DNA of 64,000 bases from a virus: the IMG/VR virus record IMGVR_UViG_3300027782_000079, positions 1-64,000 of that record; one strand, 5' to 3'. Position 1 is the first letter of the stretch. Each line of letters opens with the position of its first letter. A model generated the notes under the pieces. It had not been told where the DNA came from. It did not search any database and saw only the letters and a list, made by a program, of their open reading frames with translations. Positions 27,401-35,535 of the stretch are shown piece by piece. The position numbers and the translations under genes are program-made.

Positions 27401-29650
27401 GGAGGATTTTCCCCCGGAACATGGAAAAGCATTGCAACTGGAACGTCCGGATCAAATGCCATCGGATTAGCAGTCGACAGCTCAACAAATTACGGAATTT
27501 TGTATGCAAATCTTAACGGCAATAGAAGAGATATCGTTATTGCCCCTACCGGAATGGTGTATCTTGCTGGTGTTGCAGGAAGTTACGGATTAACCGTTGC
27601 TGATGGAACCGGCTATACATCCACTCCACTCACCAAAATTTCTATTTCTGGTAGCGCCATTGCAGCAATCAGAGCAAATGCAGATAGTGGCGGAACATTT
27701 GCTATCACCTCATCATCAACCGGAGGTGCTTCTTCAAAAATTGATTTTTCCGTCGCTGCTGCAGGATCACCCGGAAGCTCATCAGTGAATACAACGACAA
27801 CAATCTTGTCTCTTGATGGCGCAACCAACATTTCCTCATTTGGAGGAAGCATTGTTTTTTCTGGCACATCAAATATATCAACAAACCGAAGCATATCTTC
27901 TGTCAATGCTGGGACAGATGTTGGAAGCACATTTACAATTTCTGCAGGAAATTCAACAGGAAACAAAACAACATCGTTAATATTTCAAACTGCACCAGCT
28001 ACAGCAAGTGGAACCGCTGTTTCTGCCGCAGTAACCGCGTTGACCATTGCAGGTACCGGAGCGGCAACATTTGCTTCCACAATATCTGCCACATCGGCTG
28101 TTTTCAACACTACGGGATCTGAATCGCTATTGGTGGCATCGCTATCTTCTGCAGAAAAATTCCGTATTACCAATGCGGGATATGTTGGAATACTTACTTC
28201 TTCCCCGATTTTGCCTCTGGATGTTGCAGGAGGCATACGAAACGTTGGACCAACGTATCACGTACAATTAACAGCGCCTACGCCCACGGCATCGGCAGTT
28301 AGCACTGCCGGAACAGGAACAACATATTACTACAAAGTTACTGCGCATGATGCTGACGCGAATGAAACTAGTGGATCACCAGTTGCGTCAATAGCAAACG
28401 GATCTCTAGGTGGAACATACAAAAATTCCATTTATTGGTTCGCAGTTCCCGGTGCTCTAACATACAGCTTGTATCGATCAACCGATAATTTTGCCGTTGC
28501 AGCAAACTCTGTTCGCGTATTGCAAAGAACAACTTTGTATACTTCGTCAAGTCCATATACAGATGCAGGCACAGTTCAATTATCAAGCACATTGCCTCCA
28601 TCTATCAACTCCACAAGCATTGTTGGAATTGACGGAAAACTTGGAATTGGGACTGCGAGTCCGTCTTCAAAACTTGATATTGTTGCTCAAGATGCATTGC
28701 AAATTACGGGATATCAGCCATATCTTACTCTTCGAGACAATAATAACTCAAACAAGGGGTTAAGAATTCAAACTGCTTCATCTGAAGCTCTGTTTGCATT
28801 AGACAACGCTACTGCAGGAACATACGTAACTATTGGAAAACTTACATCTACTGGTCTGGATATTTTACAAAATATTTTTGCTGGAGTTGCATCACAAGAG
28901 AAAACAAGCCACAACGGCACATCGTTTGGATTTAATAAATATGTTCATACGACAGGCAACAGTGTTAACACTGCACATGGATACATGATCACTCATGCAG
29001 CAAGAGACACTACTCCGGGAAGTGATTATTTGCAGTTTGGATCATACGGAACGGACGGAGTGGCAACCAAAGCAAATGCACTGGTTATTAATGGATCAGG
29101 ACAAATTGGCATCAGAACTGTTCCTGCAGCAGATTTTCATGTGACCGGAACGGTTGCCGGATCAGTTGCTCCAAAAATCTTTCTTCCCGCTCAAGCGTTT
29201 AATTTACCATTGAGTGCGTTTCCCACTTTTTTTCAACGAGACACTAACACCACAAAATATGAATTGCAATATTCTGGCACTGCCGATCAAGTCGCACACA
29301 CGACTATTGTTGTTCCGTCAAGTTATTCTGGAGGAAATATTACAATAAAATGGTATTGGTATACGGCAACAGCAAACCAAGCTATTGTATGGCAAATCTT
29401 AGCGGCATCAGTAGGCAATGGAGGAAATCCAAATCCCTCCACAACTGCTTTAGGAACTATTGCTTCTACCACAAACACCGCAGGAATGTTGAAGCTTGAA
29501 ACGTATTCATGGACCAGCTCAAGTGGACTCAATATAAACACGGTGTCTGCTGGACAAATTCTCTATTTATCATTGAAAAGATTTTCAACTGATAGTGCTG
29601 ACACTTCTGCAGAAACAATTAATTTTCATTCAATGATTATTGAGTTTTAG
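24434..29650 (+). CDS. Giant tail fibre protein with jelly-roll-like tip
   Basis: 1738 residues, the largest product here. The GTG start is 7 bases after GGAG and 12 bases after the gpI-like stop. Residues 1-220 (DLDIESKSWDSVIFQQGKSLLDFDLNVMQRVLRENV, then IELWFQEVV and RRVQVRWRIRKTIDYTN) look like a baseplate-attachment head. Then come one module B (about 250-330), a DRDTRVFIAGDGTA stretch, several module A copies (nt 26020-26245, 26545-26780, 26862-27100), long beta-helical repeats, an Ig-like domain near residues 1290-1380 and a second GIGTASPSSKLDI element. The last 150 residues (YELQYSGTADQVAHTTIVVP, WYWYTATANQAIVWQIL) look like a jelly-roll receptor-binding tip. No S74 domain is present. 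The fibre role is confident; the receptor is unknown. Confidence 0.8.
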   Translation: MKPINPQLGASTLRISRIADLDIESKSWDSVIFQQGKSLLDFDLNVMQRVLRENVSQISRTIYSSGFLTQSSCEIVDLATGTAGTGTTVRLYDSRVNFFGTIARIANPNNTSASGSLYVDILCSDLTGIATVNSQAFLWIELWFQEVVPASTSEKIDGSSTSVENKSALVPKYGGELNSLIPNEMFDTNFGAETTRRVQVRWRIRKTIDYTNFTSSAVSNTSSVLKGFETPNGQESIPTVYAQGGRQTCSFTGYISNGTSGQPGNVLTISAVTSGSYIPVNNIMTITGNGVTPVTITALISGTSGAAGSTYSLSGSSQTAGTSAAQIPISGWFTPTKTFRRADRQIPSIGPDFYVDRDTRVFIAGDGTAADAVALNTVDGRVYGIPIGFYYHNGTTGVFTNKRDVITTTSGVAIDNIQPAIIGDTNRVSIGGAPGTNAYVGAVSSNTNASLELQAQGSGDVIIGVSGNTATQLVSNYSGAIGSPTYSWVGDLTTGIYRSGAGLIDFSSAGTKVAELGTSLASSLTVNTTYSSGGALSTIAVNAGGSGYAVGDIVTIAGGSTSATAIVTSVSSGAVQSGGLSIVSGGSGYTASGSGAGIATSIAQKSLDLIGYGKFSSGLGVSGSLALTTTSGKLSLSGLDASSLAASSLSLTTTGAMNFSIGAATKWTLPSSASALTFGTSTNSSSQLLTLNTLNSRVSIVTTGSGATFTTASGVSTITSGGSITAAGTGYAVGDILTVESGAGGRISVTAINTASGAITGFAVNNAGSSYSPSTLYSTSYYVSVSANTLALDASGIIKGSIFSATGDPAGAGATFTTASGAGVSTIAGCAIANAGAGYSVGDVLTVVGGTTSGKIAVSTISASGGITGFTVNTAGAGYTQSTTCTTTAVGTTAGRYLGTTSTAGAVPTSGSFVAGDFVLDTTGFVYVYTGTAWSLAGTNTGLTNSWTALQTFSSGVDITGGYGLTLTDGITGSTKLFGSNGNPFAGMSGGFSPGTWKSIATGTSGSNAIGLAVDSSTNYGILYANLNGNRRDIVIAPTGMVYLAGVAGSYGLTVADGTGYTSTPLTKISISGSAIAAIRANADSGGTFAITSSSTGGASSKIDFSVAAAGSPGSSSVNTTTTILSLDGATNISSFGGSIVFSGTSNISTNRSISSVNAGTDVGSTFTISAGNSTGNKTTSLIFQTAPATASGTAVSAAVTALTIAGTGAATFASTISATSAVFNTTGSESLLVASLSSAEKFRITNAGYVGILTSSPILPLDVAGGIRNVGPTYHVQLTAPTPTASAVSTAGTGTTYYYKVTAHDADANETSGSPVASIANGSLGGTYKNSIYWFAVPGALTYSLYRSTDNFAVAANSVRVLQRTTLYTSSSPYTDAGTVQLSSTLPPSINSTSIVGIDGKLGIGTASPSSKLDIVAQDALQITGYQPYLTLRDNNNSNKGLRIQTASSEALFALDNATAGTYVTIGKLTSTGLDILQNIFAGVASQEKTSHNGTSFGFNKYVHTTGNSVNTAHGYMITHAARDTTPGSDYLQFGSYGTDGVATKANALVINGSGQIGIRTVPAADFHVTGTVAGSVAPKIFLPAQAFNLPLSAFPTFFQRDTNTTKYELQYSGTADQVAHTTIVVPSSYSGGNITIKWYWYTATANQAIVWQILAASVGNGGNPNPSTTALGTIASTTNTAGMLKLETYSWTSSSGLNINTVSAGQILYLSLKRFSTDSADTSAETINFHSMIIEF
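26862..27050 (+). repeat. Module A copy, DNA-similar to 32392-32570
   Basis: Encodes GAGATFTTASG...GAGYSVGDVLTV...ASGGITGF. It shares long identical DNA runs with 32392-32570 in the propeller fibre gene: 18 bases at the start and 20 bases over GYSVGDV, one base apart around them. Similarity at the DNA level across genes points to recent copying. Confidence 0.8.
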
Positions 29651-29660
29651 GAGTAAAAAA

Positions 29661-32600
29661 ATGTCATCAGTAACATTTAATGGAACAGTGGTCAGTTATG
29701 GAACATCAACAACCGATCTTGTTGTAAGTTCGGCAAACAGTCCATTTACTGTGGCATCGACAGGAACTGCGCATTATCAAAATGTCACGGTAAATTATGG
29801 ATGTATTCTTAAAATTCCTTCAACTGCTGATTTTAGAGTAAATACTAAATTAAAAAATGATGGCACAATAATATATTCTGCCGCAGGGTCGGGAACGGCA
29901 ACTGGCACAACAGGGGATTACAATGGAGGTGCTGGCGGAGGTGGCGGAGGATATTACGCAGGTAGTGACGGTTCGCGCGGAGGAGTTGGCGGAACCAGTC
30001 CACTTGAAACCTATTTAAGTGGTACCATTACTGACTATACTGCAAAAATTCCTAACGCTAGCGGAACTGGATCTTCAGGAGCAAACGGCAACGGCGGAAC
30101 TGGACCTACCGGAGAAGGTCAATGCGGCGGGTCCACTGGTGGTGGCGGCGGAGGTGCGGGTGGGGGGTCAGTAAAAATTATTGCCAAAGTTTTTGAAAAC
30201 AACGGATTGGTTGACGCAAAAGGACTGAATGGAGGGAATGGAGGAAATCTTGCTTGCAATAGAGGTTCTGGTGGCGGCGGTGGCGGCGGCGGCGGCGGTG
30301 GATCAATCTGGGTTATTGGTGAGCAACTAACGGGATTTGGATCTTTTACTGCTGCTGCAGGATCAGGAGGCTGGGGAGGAAGTGTTTCTGGTGGAGCTGA
30401 TGGAGTTGGTGGCGGACAGGGAGGTGCGGGCGGCAATGGATACATGCGTTTTGATATTGGAACCTACACAGCATTCAGAGGAATTTTTACTCCTTCTTCT
30501 GCTGCTTCATTGAAGATAAATCCTATTCCATATGATCCACCTCCGGCATCATCTTCTAGTGGAACACCAACGTCAGTATATACGTTTGGATCAGATGCAA
30601 CAACAAGCAAAGCTATTCGCATTAATATGCTTAAATCAAATATTGACATAACTGTTCAACCATCTACATCAAATATTACACTTGACACATGTTCTTTTAC
30701 TGGAACAATAACCGGAACAACACTTACTATTTCTTCTGTTCCATATTTTACAGACACTTCTTTATATGGAGTCAATAACACTTGTCTCATTCGAGGAGGA
30801 GAAACACTTTCTGGAGCAGGAGTAATTTCCGGAACATATATTACAGCAGCAATAAATGGAACAGGAACAAATGGAGCAACATATACTGTTAGCAACAATT
30901 ACCTTACCTCAACAGGAGCTGTAACTATTACCGCAGGAGGTCCATATTTTTTTAAAAACATTTTGATTACACAGCCTTATAATTTAATAATAGGAAAAAA
31001 TCAAATTGTATATTGCAAACTATTGCAAGTAAATTATGGAGCATTTTTAGCAAATCAAGTGACAACCGGTGGACCGGGTAACGGCGGAAATGGTGAGATC
31101 TGGAATAACAATGGCAGCAACTTTGGCGGAGGCGGAGGTGCAGGGGGATATGGACAAAACGGCGGCAACGGAGGCAACCCTACTAACGGTAACGGCCTTG
31201 GAGGAACCGCATACAATTCTTTGGCCCTCAATCAAGCAAATATGTATCAAACTTCCTATACCGGAACAGGATACGGAGGATCCAATGGAGGGTCAGGAGG
31301 ATTCGGAGAAAGACACGTCAGGGAATGGTGTCGCGACGAAAATAACAGGGAATATGCATGCCGAACTGACGAGGGAAATCCGGGCGGAGGTGGATCAGGC
31401 AGGGGATTTGTCAAGATATTTGCTTGGGAAACCATATTAAATGGAACATGGAATGCAAAAGGAAGCGATGGAGGAAACGGATCATGGAGAGGAGGTGCGG
31501 GTGGCGGAGGAAGCGGAGGAGGCGTCATGCTCGTCACAGGAACTCTTACTGCTGATTCCACATACGGAAACATTGATATTCGACCCGGAGCTGGAGGCTC
31601 ACCGGGCGAGAGTGGGGGTCAAGCAGGTGGAACTGGCGGAGGAGGAAGAGCGTACATATTTGCAGCAACAAATAATATGTCTTTAGCCTCGGCTGCAAAT
31701 TTTCCGGGAAGTCCTACTAATACCATGGTTTACATGGACACAAACAATCTTGTGACAAAAACAACTGACTCTTCTCCTCCGTCTGGTGCATTTTTCATTT
31801 ACTCAACAAAAAAACCCGGATCCTCTACCGCTACCGTTGTCAATCAATCTACTTTTAGCAATATTCGATATGGAGATATAGTAAATTTTAGGCATTATCT
31901 GAATGAATATCCGTATTCGTATACCGACAAACTATATATCAACGGGGTTTTACAAAATGAACCACTTATGACCTATGTAAATAAAACGGTAACTGGCGTG
32001 TCAAATCCTTGGGCTGTTACCTGTGATCCAACTGGCCGGTTTGTGTTTGTTGCGAATTATGGGGCCTCCAATATTGTGTCCTACACAATCGATGCCAGTA
32101 CCGGAGTATTGCCCTCGGTGGGCACACCAGTGGCAGCGTCAACTCCTCAGGATATTGCCTGTGATCCAACGGGGAAATTCTTGTATGCGACAAATTATAA
32201 TGCATACACTGTTCAATCTTACACAATTCATCAAACTACCGGAGCATTGACCTTGGTGGGAACAACGGCAGCGGGGCGTCAGCCTAAAAATATTGCAAGC
32301 CATCCCACGGGAAAATTTGTGTATGTATCGAATTATAGTTCAGGCAGCGTTCAGAGGTACACAGTCAATCAAAGCACCGGAGTATTGACATCAGGAGCGG
32401 GAGCAACATTTACTATTGCATCAGGCGCAAGCACTCTCACTTCTGGGGGTACCATTACAACTGCAGGAGCCGGATACAGCGTAGGAGACGTTTTGAAGGT
32501 TGACTTGACTGCTTACCTAGGAGGAAAAATTACTGTCGCTAGCATTAACGCATCTGGAGGCATTGTTACATTCTCCGTTGTGGCCGGATCTGCCGGATCT

Positions 32601-33434
32601 GGATATGCTGCAGGATCTACGTACGGAACCACTTCCCAAGAGTGGGCAACGCTAATACCGGTAGGGGGCGAGCCTACTAGTATTGCCTGCGATCCCACGG
32701 GTAAATTTGCCTATGTGTGGAATAGTTCTGCAAGAACCATTCATGCGTACACAATTAATGCAATTACCGGAGTATTGACCTCGGTGGGAACACCAATAGA
32801 TATTAGCGCCACATTAACGGAATACCCGTCAGTTAATGATATGGTCTGTGATCCAACGGGTAGATTTTTGTATGTGGCGGCGACATACAATGTTCTGGTC
32901 TACGCGATCAATGCAAGTACCGGCGCATTAATTTTAGTGCAAACATCGGCAGCGATAAATGCCATTGGAACCTACACAGCATTAAAGAGTATTGCCTGTG
33001 ATCCAACGGGGAAGTTCGTATATGCGACGACTATTGGTCCAAGCACCGTTATGTCCTTCGCAATCAATTCTTACACCGGAGAATTGACTTCTTTGGTGCA
33101 AACAGTGACAACTCAATCGCCAAATAATAGTGATATGGCCTGTGATCCAACGGGGAAATTTGTGTATGTGATCGGTAGTGGCACTCCACAATCCGTAGAA
33201 ACTTATAGTCTTAATAATAAGAATTTTACAATTGGAGAGTATTTTGTTACTAATCCTGCTACTGAATGGGAAACAGCAGGCATGGTAATGAATTGGGGAG
33301 AAATTACCATTAATAAATTTGGACGATATTCTCTTACATTTAACGCAACCGATTATTGGGGCATCGGTGGAGATAATCCTGAGGGTCCATTTGAAGGATC
33401 GGTCATTCCCATAGCATTTCCAATATCGTTCTAA
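29661..33434 (+). CDS. Gly-rich fibre protein with a seven-bladed lactonase-like propeller
   Basis: 1257 residues from the ATG at 29661 (AGGAG at 29649-29653, 7-base spacing); an in-frame upstream start would overlap the previous gene. Residues about 90-260 and 470-650 are Gly-rich runs (GGGGGGY, GGGGGGGGGGGS) reminiscent of polyglycine-helix adhesins. A module B lies at about 345-425. Residues about 775-1185 hold seven repeats of the type (C/S)-x-P-T-G-(K/R)-F-x-Y-V, the blade signature of lactonase-type beta-propellers. A module A (nt 32392-32640) is inserted between blades 3 and 4. The last 65 residues are beta-rich. Lactonase catalytic residues could not be identified, so a binding role (host glycan or protein) is more likely than catalysis. 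Confidence 0.8.
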   Translation: MSSVTFNGTVVSYGTSTTDLVVSSANSPFTVASTGTAHYQNVTVNYGCILKIPSTADFRVNTKLKNDGTIIYSAAGSGTATGTTGDYNGGAGGGGGGYYAGSDGSRGGVGGTSPLETYLSGTITDYTAKIPNASGTGSSGANGNGGTGPTGEGQCGGSTGGGGGGAGGGSVKIIAKVFENNGLVDAKGLNGGNGGNLACNRGSGGGGGGGGGGGSIWVIGEQLTGFGSFTAAAGSGGWGGSVSGGADGVGGGQGGAGGNGYMRFDIGTYTAFRGIFTPSSAASLKINPIPYDPPPASSSSGTPTSVYTFGSDATTSKAIRINMLKSNIDITVQPSTSNITLDTCSFTGTITGTTLTISSVPYFTDTSLYGVNNTCLIRGGETLSGAGVISGTYITAAINGTGTNGATYTVSNNYLTSTGAVTITAGGPYFFKNILITQPYNLIIGKNQIVYCKLLQVNYGAFLANQVTTGGPGNGGNGEIWNNNGSNFGGGGGAGGYGQNGGNGGNPTNGNGLGGTAYNSLALNQANMYQTSYTGTGYGGSNGGSGGFGERHVREWCRDENNREYACRTDEGNPGGGGSGRGFVKIFAWETILNGTWNAKGSDGGNGSWRGGAGGGGSGGGVMLVTGTLTADSTYGNIDIRPGAGGSPGESGGQAGGTGGGGRAYIFAATNNMSLASAANFPGSPTNTMVYMDTNNLVTKTTDSSPPSGAFFIYSTKKPGSSTATVVNQSTFSNIRYGDIVNFRHYLNEYPYSYTDKLYINGVLQNEPLMTYVNKTVTGVSNPWAVTCDPTGRFVFVANYGASNIVSYTIDASTGVLPSVGTPVAASTPQDIACDPTGKFLYATNYNAYTVQSYTIHQTTGALTLVGTTAAGRQPKNIASHPTGKFVYVSNYSSGSVQRYTVNQSTGVLTSGAGATFTIASGASTLTSGGTITTAGAGYSVGDVLKVDLTAYLGGKITVASINASGGIVTFSVVAGSAGSGYAAGSTYGTTSQEWATLIPVGGEPTSIACDPTGKFAYVWNSSARTIHAYTINAITGVLTSVGTPIDISATLTEYPSVNDMVCDPTGRFLYVAATYNVLVYAINASTGALILVQTSAAINAIGTYTALKSIACDPTGKFVYATTIGPSTVMSFAINSYTGELTSLVQTVTTQSPNNSDMACDPTGKFVYVIGSGTPQSVETYSLNNKNFTIGEYFVTNPATEWETAGMVMNWGEITINKFGRYSLTFNATDYWGIGGDNPEGPFEGSVIPIAFPISF
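32392..32570 (+). repeat. Module A copy inserted in the beta-propeller
   Basis: Encodes GAGATFTIASG...GAGYSVGDVLKV...ASGGIVTF. It lies between the third and fourth propeller blades, and propeller spacing is regular on both sides. It is closely related in DNA to 26862-27050 in the upstream fibre gene. Confidence 0.8.
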
Positions 33435-33436
33435 AT

Positions 33437-33464
33437 TTGCGCCAATCAAAAAATATGCTATACT
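33437..33464 (+). promoter_or_regulatory. Extended -10 promoter (TTGCGC-N16-TGCTATACT)
   Basis: -35-like TTGCGC at 33437-33442, a 16-base spacer and TATACT at 33459-33464 preceded by TGC. It overlaps the end of the propeller fibre gene and would start transcription near 33471, upstream of the next gene's ribosome binding site. Confidence 0.6.
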
Positions 33465-33506
33465 GGAAAACAGACGACAACTCGTTGTCAAAAAGGAGAA
33501 AATTTC

Positions 33507-33884
33507 GTGGCGTCAAACAACAATATTGTAGATGCGGAGTTCAGAATGGAAGAAACCGAAGTCATTGCGTCCAATCCCGATATCGAGGGTGCGGGAGATT
33601 CGATGGATTATGACCAGTTTGTTGACACGCTGGCTGACGGCAAATATGGCGGTGAGTTGTGGGCAGATGCCGAGCGAGAAAAGATCCGCGCGCAGGCAGA
33701 GGTTCGTCTTGCAAGCAAGAGAAATAACGATCAGCGATTGAGTGCGGCAACAGAACGGCTTCGCAAGGCAGTCGATGACCAGAAGGCTATCGAGGAAGAG
33801 TTTTCTGCGTCACAGAAGTGGGGCAAGTACTACATTTCCCTTGAAGCGGTCAATGCCAAGCAAGCCGAAGCAAACACTCCGTAA
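33507..33884 (+). CDS. Hypothetical acidic helical protein
   Basis: 125 residues, GTG start 8 bases after AAGGAG. The N-terminal third is acidic and probably disordered. From about residue 60 it is one long charged helix (ADAEREKIRAQAEVRLASKRNNDQRLSAATERLRKAVDDQKAIEEEF), a likely coiled coil. No family is recognised. It has its own extended -10 promoter upstream and a strong terminator immediately downstream, so it is a single-gene transcription unit. That insulation suggests expression at a level or time different from the fibre genes. Scaffolding, anti-host or regulatory roles are all possible and cannot be separated from sequence alone. Confidence 0.55.
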   Translation: MASNNNIVDAEFRMEETEVIASNPDIEGAGDSMDYDQFVDTLADGKYGGELWADAEREKIRAQAEVRLASKRNNDQRLSAATERLRKAVDDQKAIEEEFSASQKWGKYYISLEAVNAKQAEANTP

Positions 33885-33915
33885 CTTGTAGAGTATTTGA
33901 CACTCCTCTATCTTC

Positions 33916-33944
33916 AGGCGGGCTTGAAAGAGCCCGCCTTTTTG
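33916..33944 (+). terminator. Rho-independent terminator
   Basis: AGGCGGGCT (33916-33924), a 6-base loop and AGCCCGCCT (33931-33939) form a perfect 9-bp GC-rich stem followed by a T-run to 33943. It ends the single-gene unit at 33507-33884. Confidence 0.9.
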
Positions 33945-34008
33945 TATTTTGTCTTCCTATTGGTTACGATTGATAGTGACAACGTTTTACGTTGCAGAAG
34001 GATCATGT

Positions 34009-35073
34009 ATGGCAGCCAACACTATCGGAACAACTCCCAAAAACAGACTGAGCGAGATTCCTCATCCTTCAGTTGACGGCTTTCCTTTTGAAACCGAAGA
34101 GGATCACATCATGGCGAGAATTCCTTTCAATCCCGAAGGAAAAGTGCGCTTTGAGGATGTCTTTCGAGTTGCAAAAGAATTGCAATTACTCAAAGGTCAA
34201 TCCACCTATCGATCAGAGCGTGCATATCTTGATTTGCGTCACGCTGACGGACCTGTCGCCATGGTGTATTCATCAGATTGGCATTTGGGGTCTCTTGGAT
34301 GCGATTATGATGCCATGCAACGTGATCTGGATTTTGTTCTTCGTACTCCCAATATTGGATTGGCAACCGTTGGCGACCTAAAAGATAATTTTGCGTCTTT
34401 CAAGAATGTTTCGGCCGTTCACGGTCAGGCATTTGCTGGAGATCTTCAGAATCTTGTCCTTGAAGACATCGCAACCAGACTTGTTGATGCCAACAAGCTA
34501 TGGATCATTACATGGGACAATCATTCCACTGAATTTGACGAAAAAGTCATTGGATACGAAGCCGCCAATTATATTTGGCGTAATGGAGTTCGACAAAAGA
34601 AGACTATTGCGCTTGAAGGCGAAGGATATGTAGAACTTCACATTGGTGAAACGTTCTATTCCCATTTGATTATTCATCAATCACGGTTCAATAACTCCAT
34701 GCACAAACTGCACGGAAACAAGAAGTTGTATCAAGTGCGCTTTCCGGCGCACGTCATCGCTACCGGACACACACACTCGCCTGATTTTGAGCAATATACG
34801 CACTATGAGCTTGCGGAATCGCTTGGATACGGTTTTGGCGGCAGGTCATATCTTGTCAAAACCGGTACGTACAAGACCAAGGATACGTACAGTCAAAGGT
34901 ATTTTGGACAGCCCTCCATCGGCACTCCAACTATCGTGTATTTTCCAATGCCAGAAAACATGAGAAAACATATCTGTTTTCCAACCGCCGAAGATGCTGT
35001 CAGGTACATGAGGGGTCCGGAATTCCTGCATGATTATTCCGAAAAAATGAGAAAGACTACATTTGCCACGTAG
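34009..35073 (+). CDS. Calcineurin-like metallophosphoesterase
   Basis: 354 residues, ATG at 34009 6 bases after AAGGA; an upstream TTG in frame lacks a ribosome binding site. Metallophosphoesterase motifs in order: SSDWHLG (DxH, about residue 88), a VGDLKDN segment (GD), TWDNHSTEF (normally GNHE/D; Gly is replaced by Asp here), IIHQS and ATGHTHSPDF (GHTH). This is a two-metal phosphatase or nuclease fold. Related phage proteins include lambda PP-like phosphatases and Mre11/SbcD-type nucleases. The substrate cannot be told from sequence. It stands alone after a terminator, with the holin gene 32 bases downstream, so it may be the first gene of the lysis-region transcript. Confidence 0.8.
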   Translation: MAANTIGTTPKNRLSEIPHPSVDGFPFETEEDHIMARIPFNPEGKVRFEDVFRVAKELQLLKGQSTYRSERAYLDLRHADGPVAMVYSSDWHLGSLGCDYDAMQRDLDFVLRTPNIGLATVGDLKDNFASFKNVSAVHGQAFAGDLQNLVLEDIATRLVDANKLWIITWDNHSTEFDEKVIGYEAANYIWRNGVRQKKTIALEGEGYVELHIGETFYSHLIIHQSRFNNSMHKLHGNKKLYQVRFPAHVIATGHTHSPDFEQYTHYELAESLGYGFGGRSYLVKTGTYKTKDTYSQRYFGQPSIGTPTIVYFPMPENMRKHICFPTAEDAVRYMRGPEFLHDYSEKMRKTTFAT

Positions 35074-35080
35074 ACTTTGA

Positions 35081-35108
35081 CATACTTTCCATACAGGAGG
35101 AAAGTATG
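35081..35108 (+). promoter_or_regulatory. Perfect hairpin sequestering the holin start codon
   Basis: CATACTTTCC (35081-35090) and GGAAAGTATG (35099-35108) are perfectly complementary over 10 bp with an 8-base loop. The downstream arm contains the holin ATG (35106-35108) and the last bases of its AGGAGG ribosome binding site (35095-35100); the rest of the site is in the loop. In mRNA the fold would block initiation, a plausible lysis-timing device. Confidence 0.65.
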
Positions 35109-35525
35109 ATAAAATTATTTTCTTTGTTTGTTCAGGGGAGCATGGGGTTTGGAATGTTTACCCCTGAACAACAACAACTTGTGTCTATGATTATTGATGA
35201 TGTTTTGTCATTGGTGCTTTCATTCGCTGTTGGCGCTACTGGCATATCATTGCCGATTTTGATAACATCGTTGTATAAAAAAATAGAAATATCCAAAATA
35301 AAAGATCAATGGTTAATATTGACAATGTCTTCTGATTATTCAGTGCAAGCGGCTGAACAGACAATCAACAAGGGGGACAATACTTTAAAATTTGATTATG
35401 CAGAAAAAACCCTTGCGCATATTGCAAAAAATCACGGAATCAAATTTGCAGATCATCAAATAATTCGTCTTTTAGTCGAATCTTCTCTTTCAAGACTGAA
35501 ACAACAAAAATCTGAATCAGAGTAA
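35106..35525 (+). CDS. Holin, LL-H family (first copy)
   Basis: 139 residues, ATG behind AGGAGG. One hydrophobic segment (about residues 27-55, VLSLVLSFAVGATGISLPILITSL) is followed by a charged cytoplasmic helix region with the family pattern SVQAAEQTINKGDNTLKFDYAEKTLAHIAKNHGI and a final IIRLLVESSLSRLKQQ. This matches the LL-H-type holin layout: one membrane helix plus a conserved xxAAEQxxxxGxxKxxYA block. It would gather in the inner membrane and let the endolysin reach the wall. A second, divergent copy follows 228 bases later, so one may be holin and the other antiholin or partner. Translation is probably limited by the hairpin over its start. Confidence 0.8.
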   Translation: MIKLFSLFVQGSMGFGMFTPEQQQLVSMIIDDVLSLVLSFAVGATGISLPILITSLYKKIEISKIKDQWLILTMSSDYSVQAAEQTINKGDNTLKFDYAEKTLAHIAKNHGIKFADHQIIRLLVESSLSRLKQQKSESE

Positions 35526-35535
35526 GGAGGTGATG

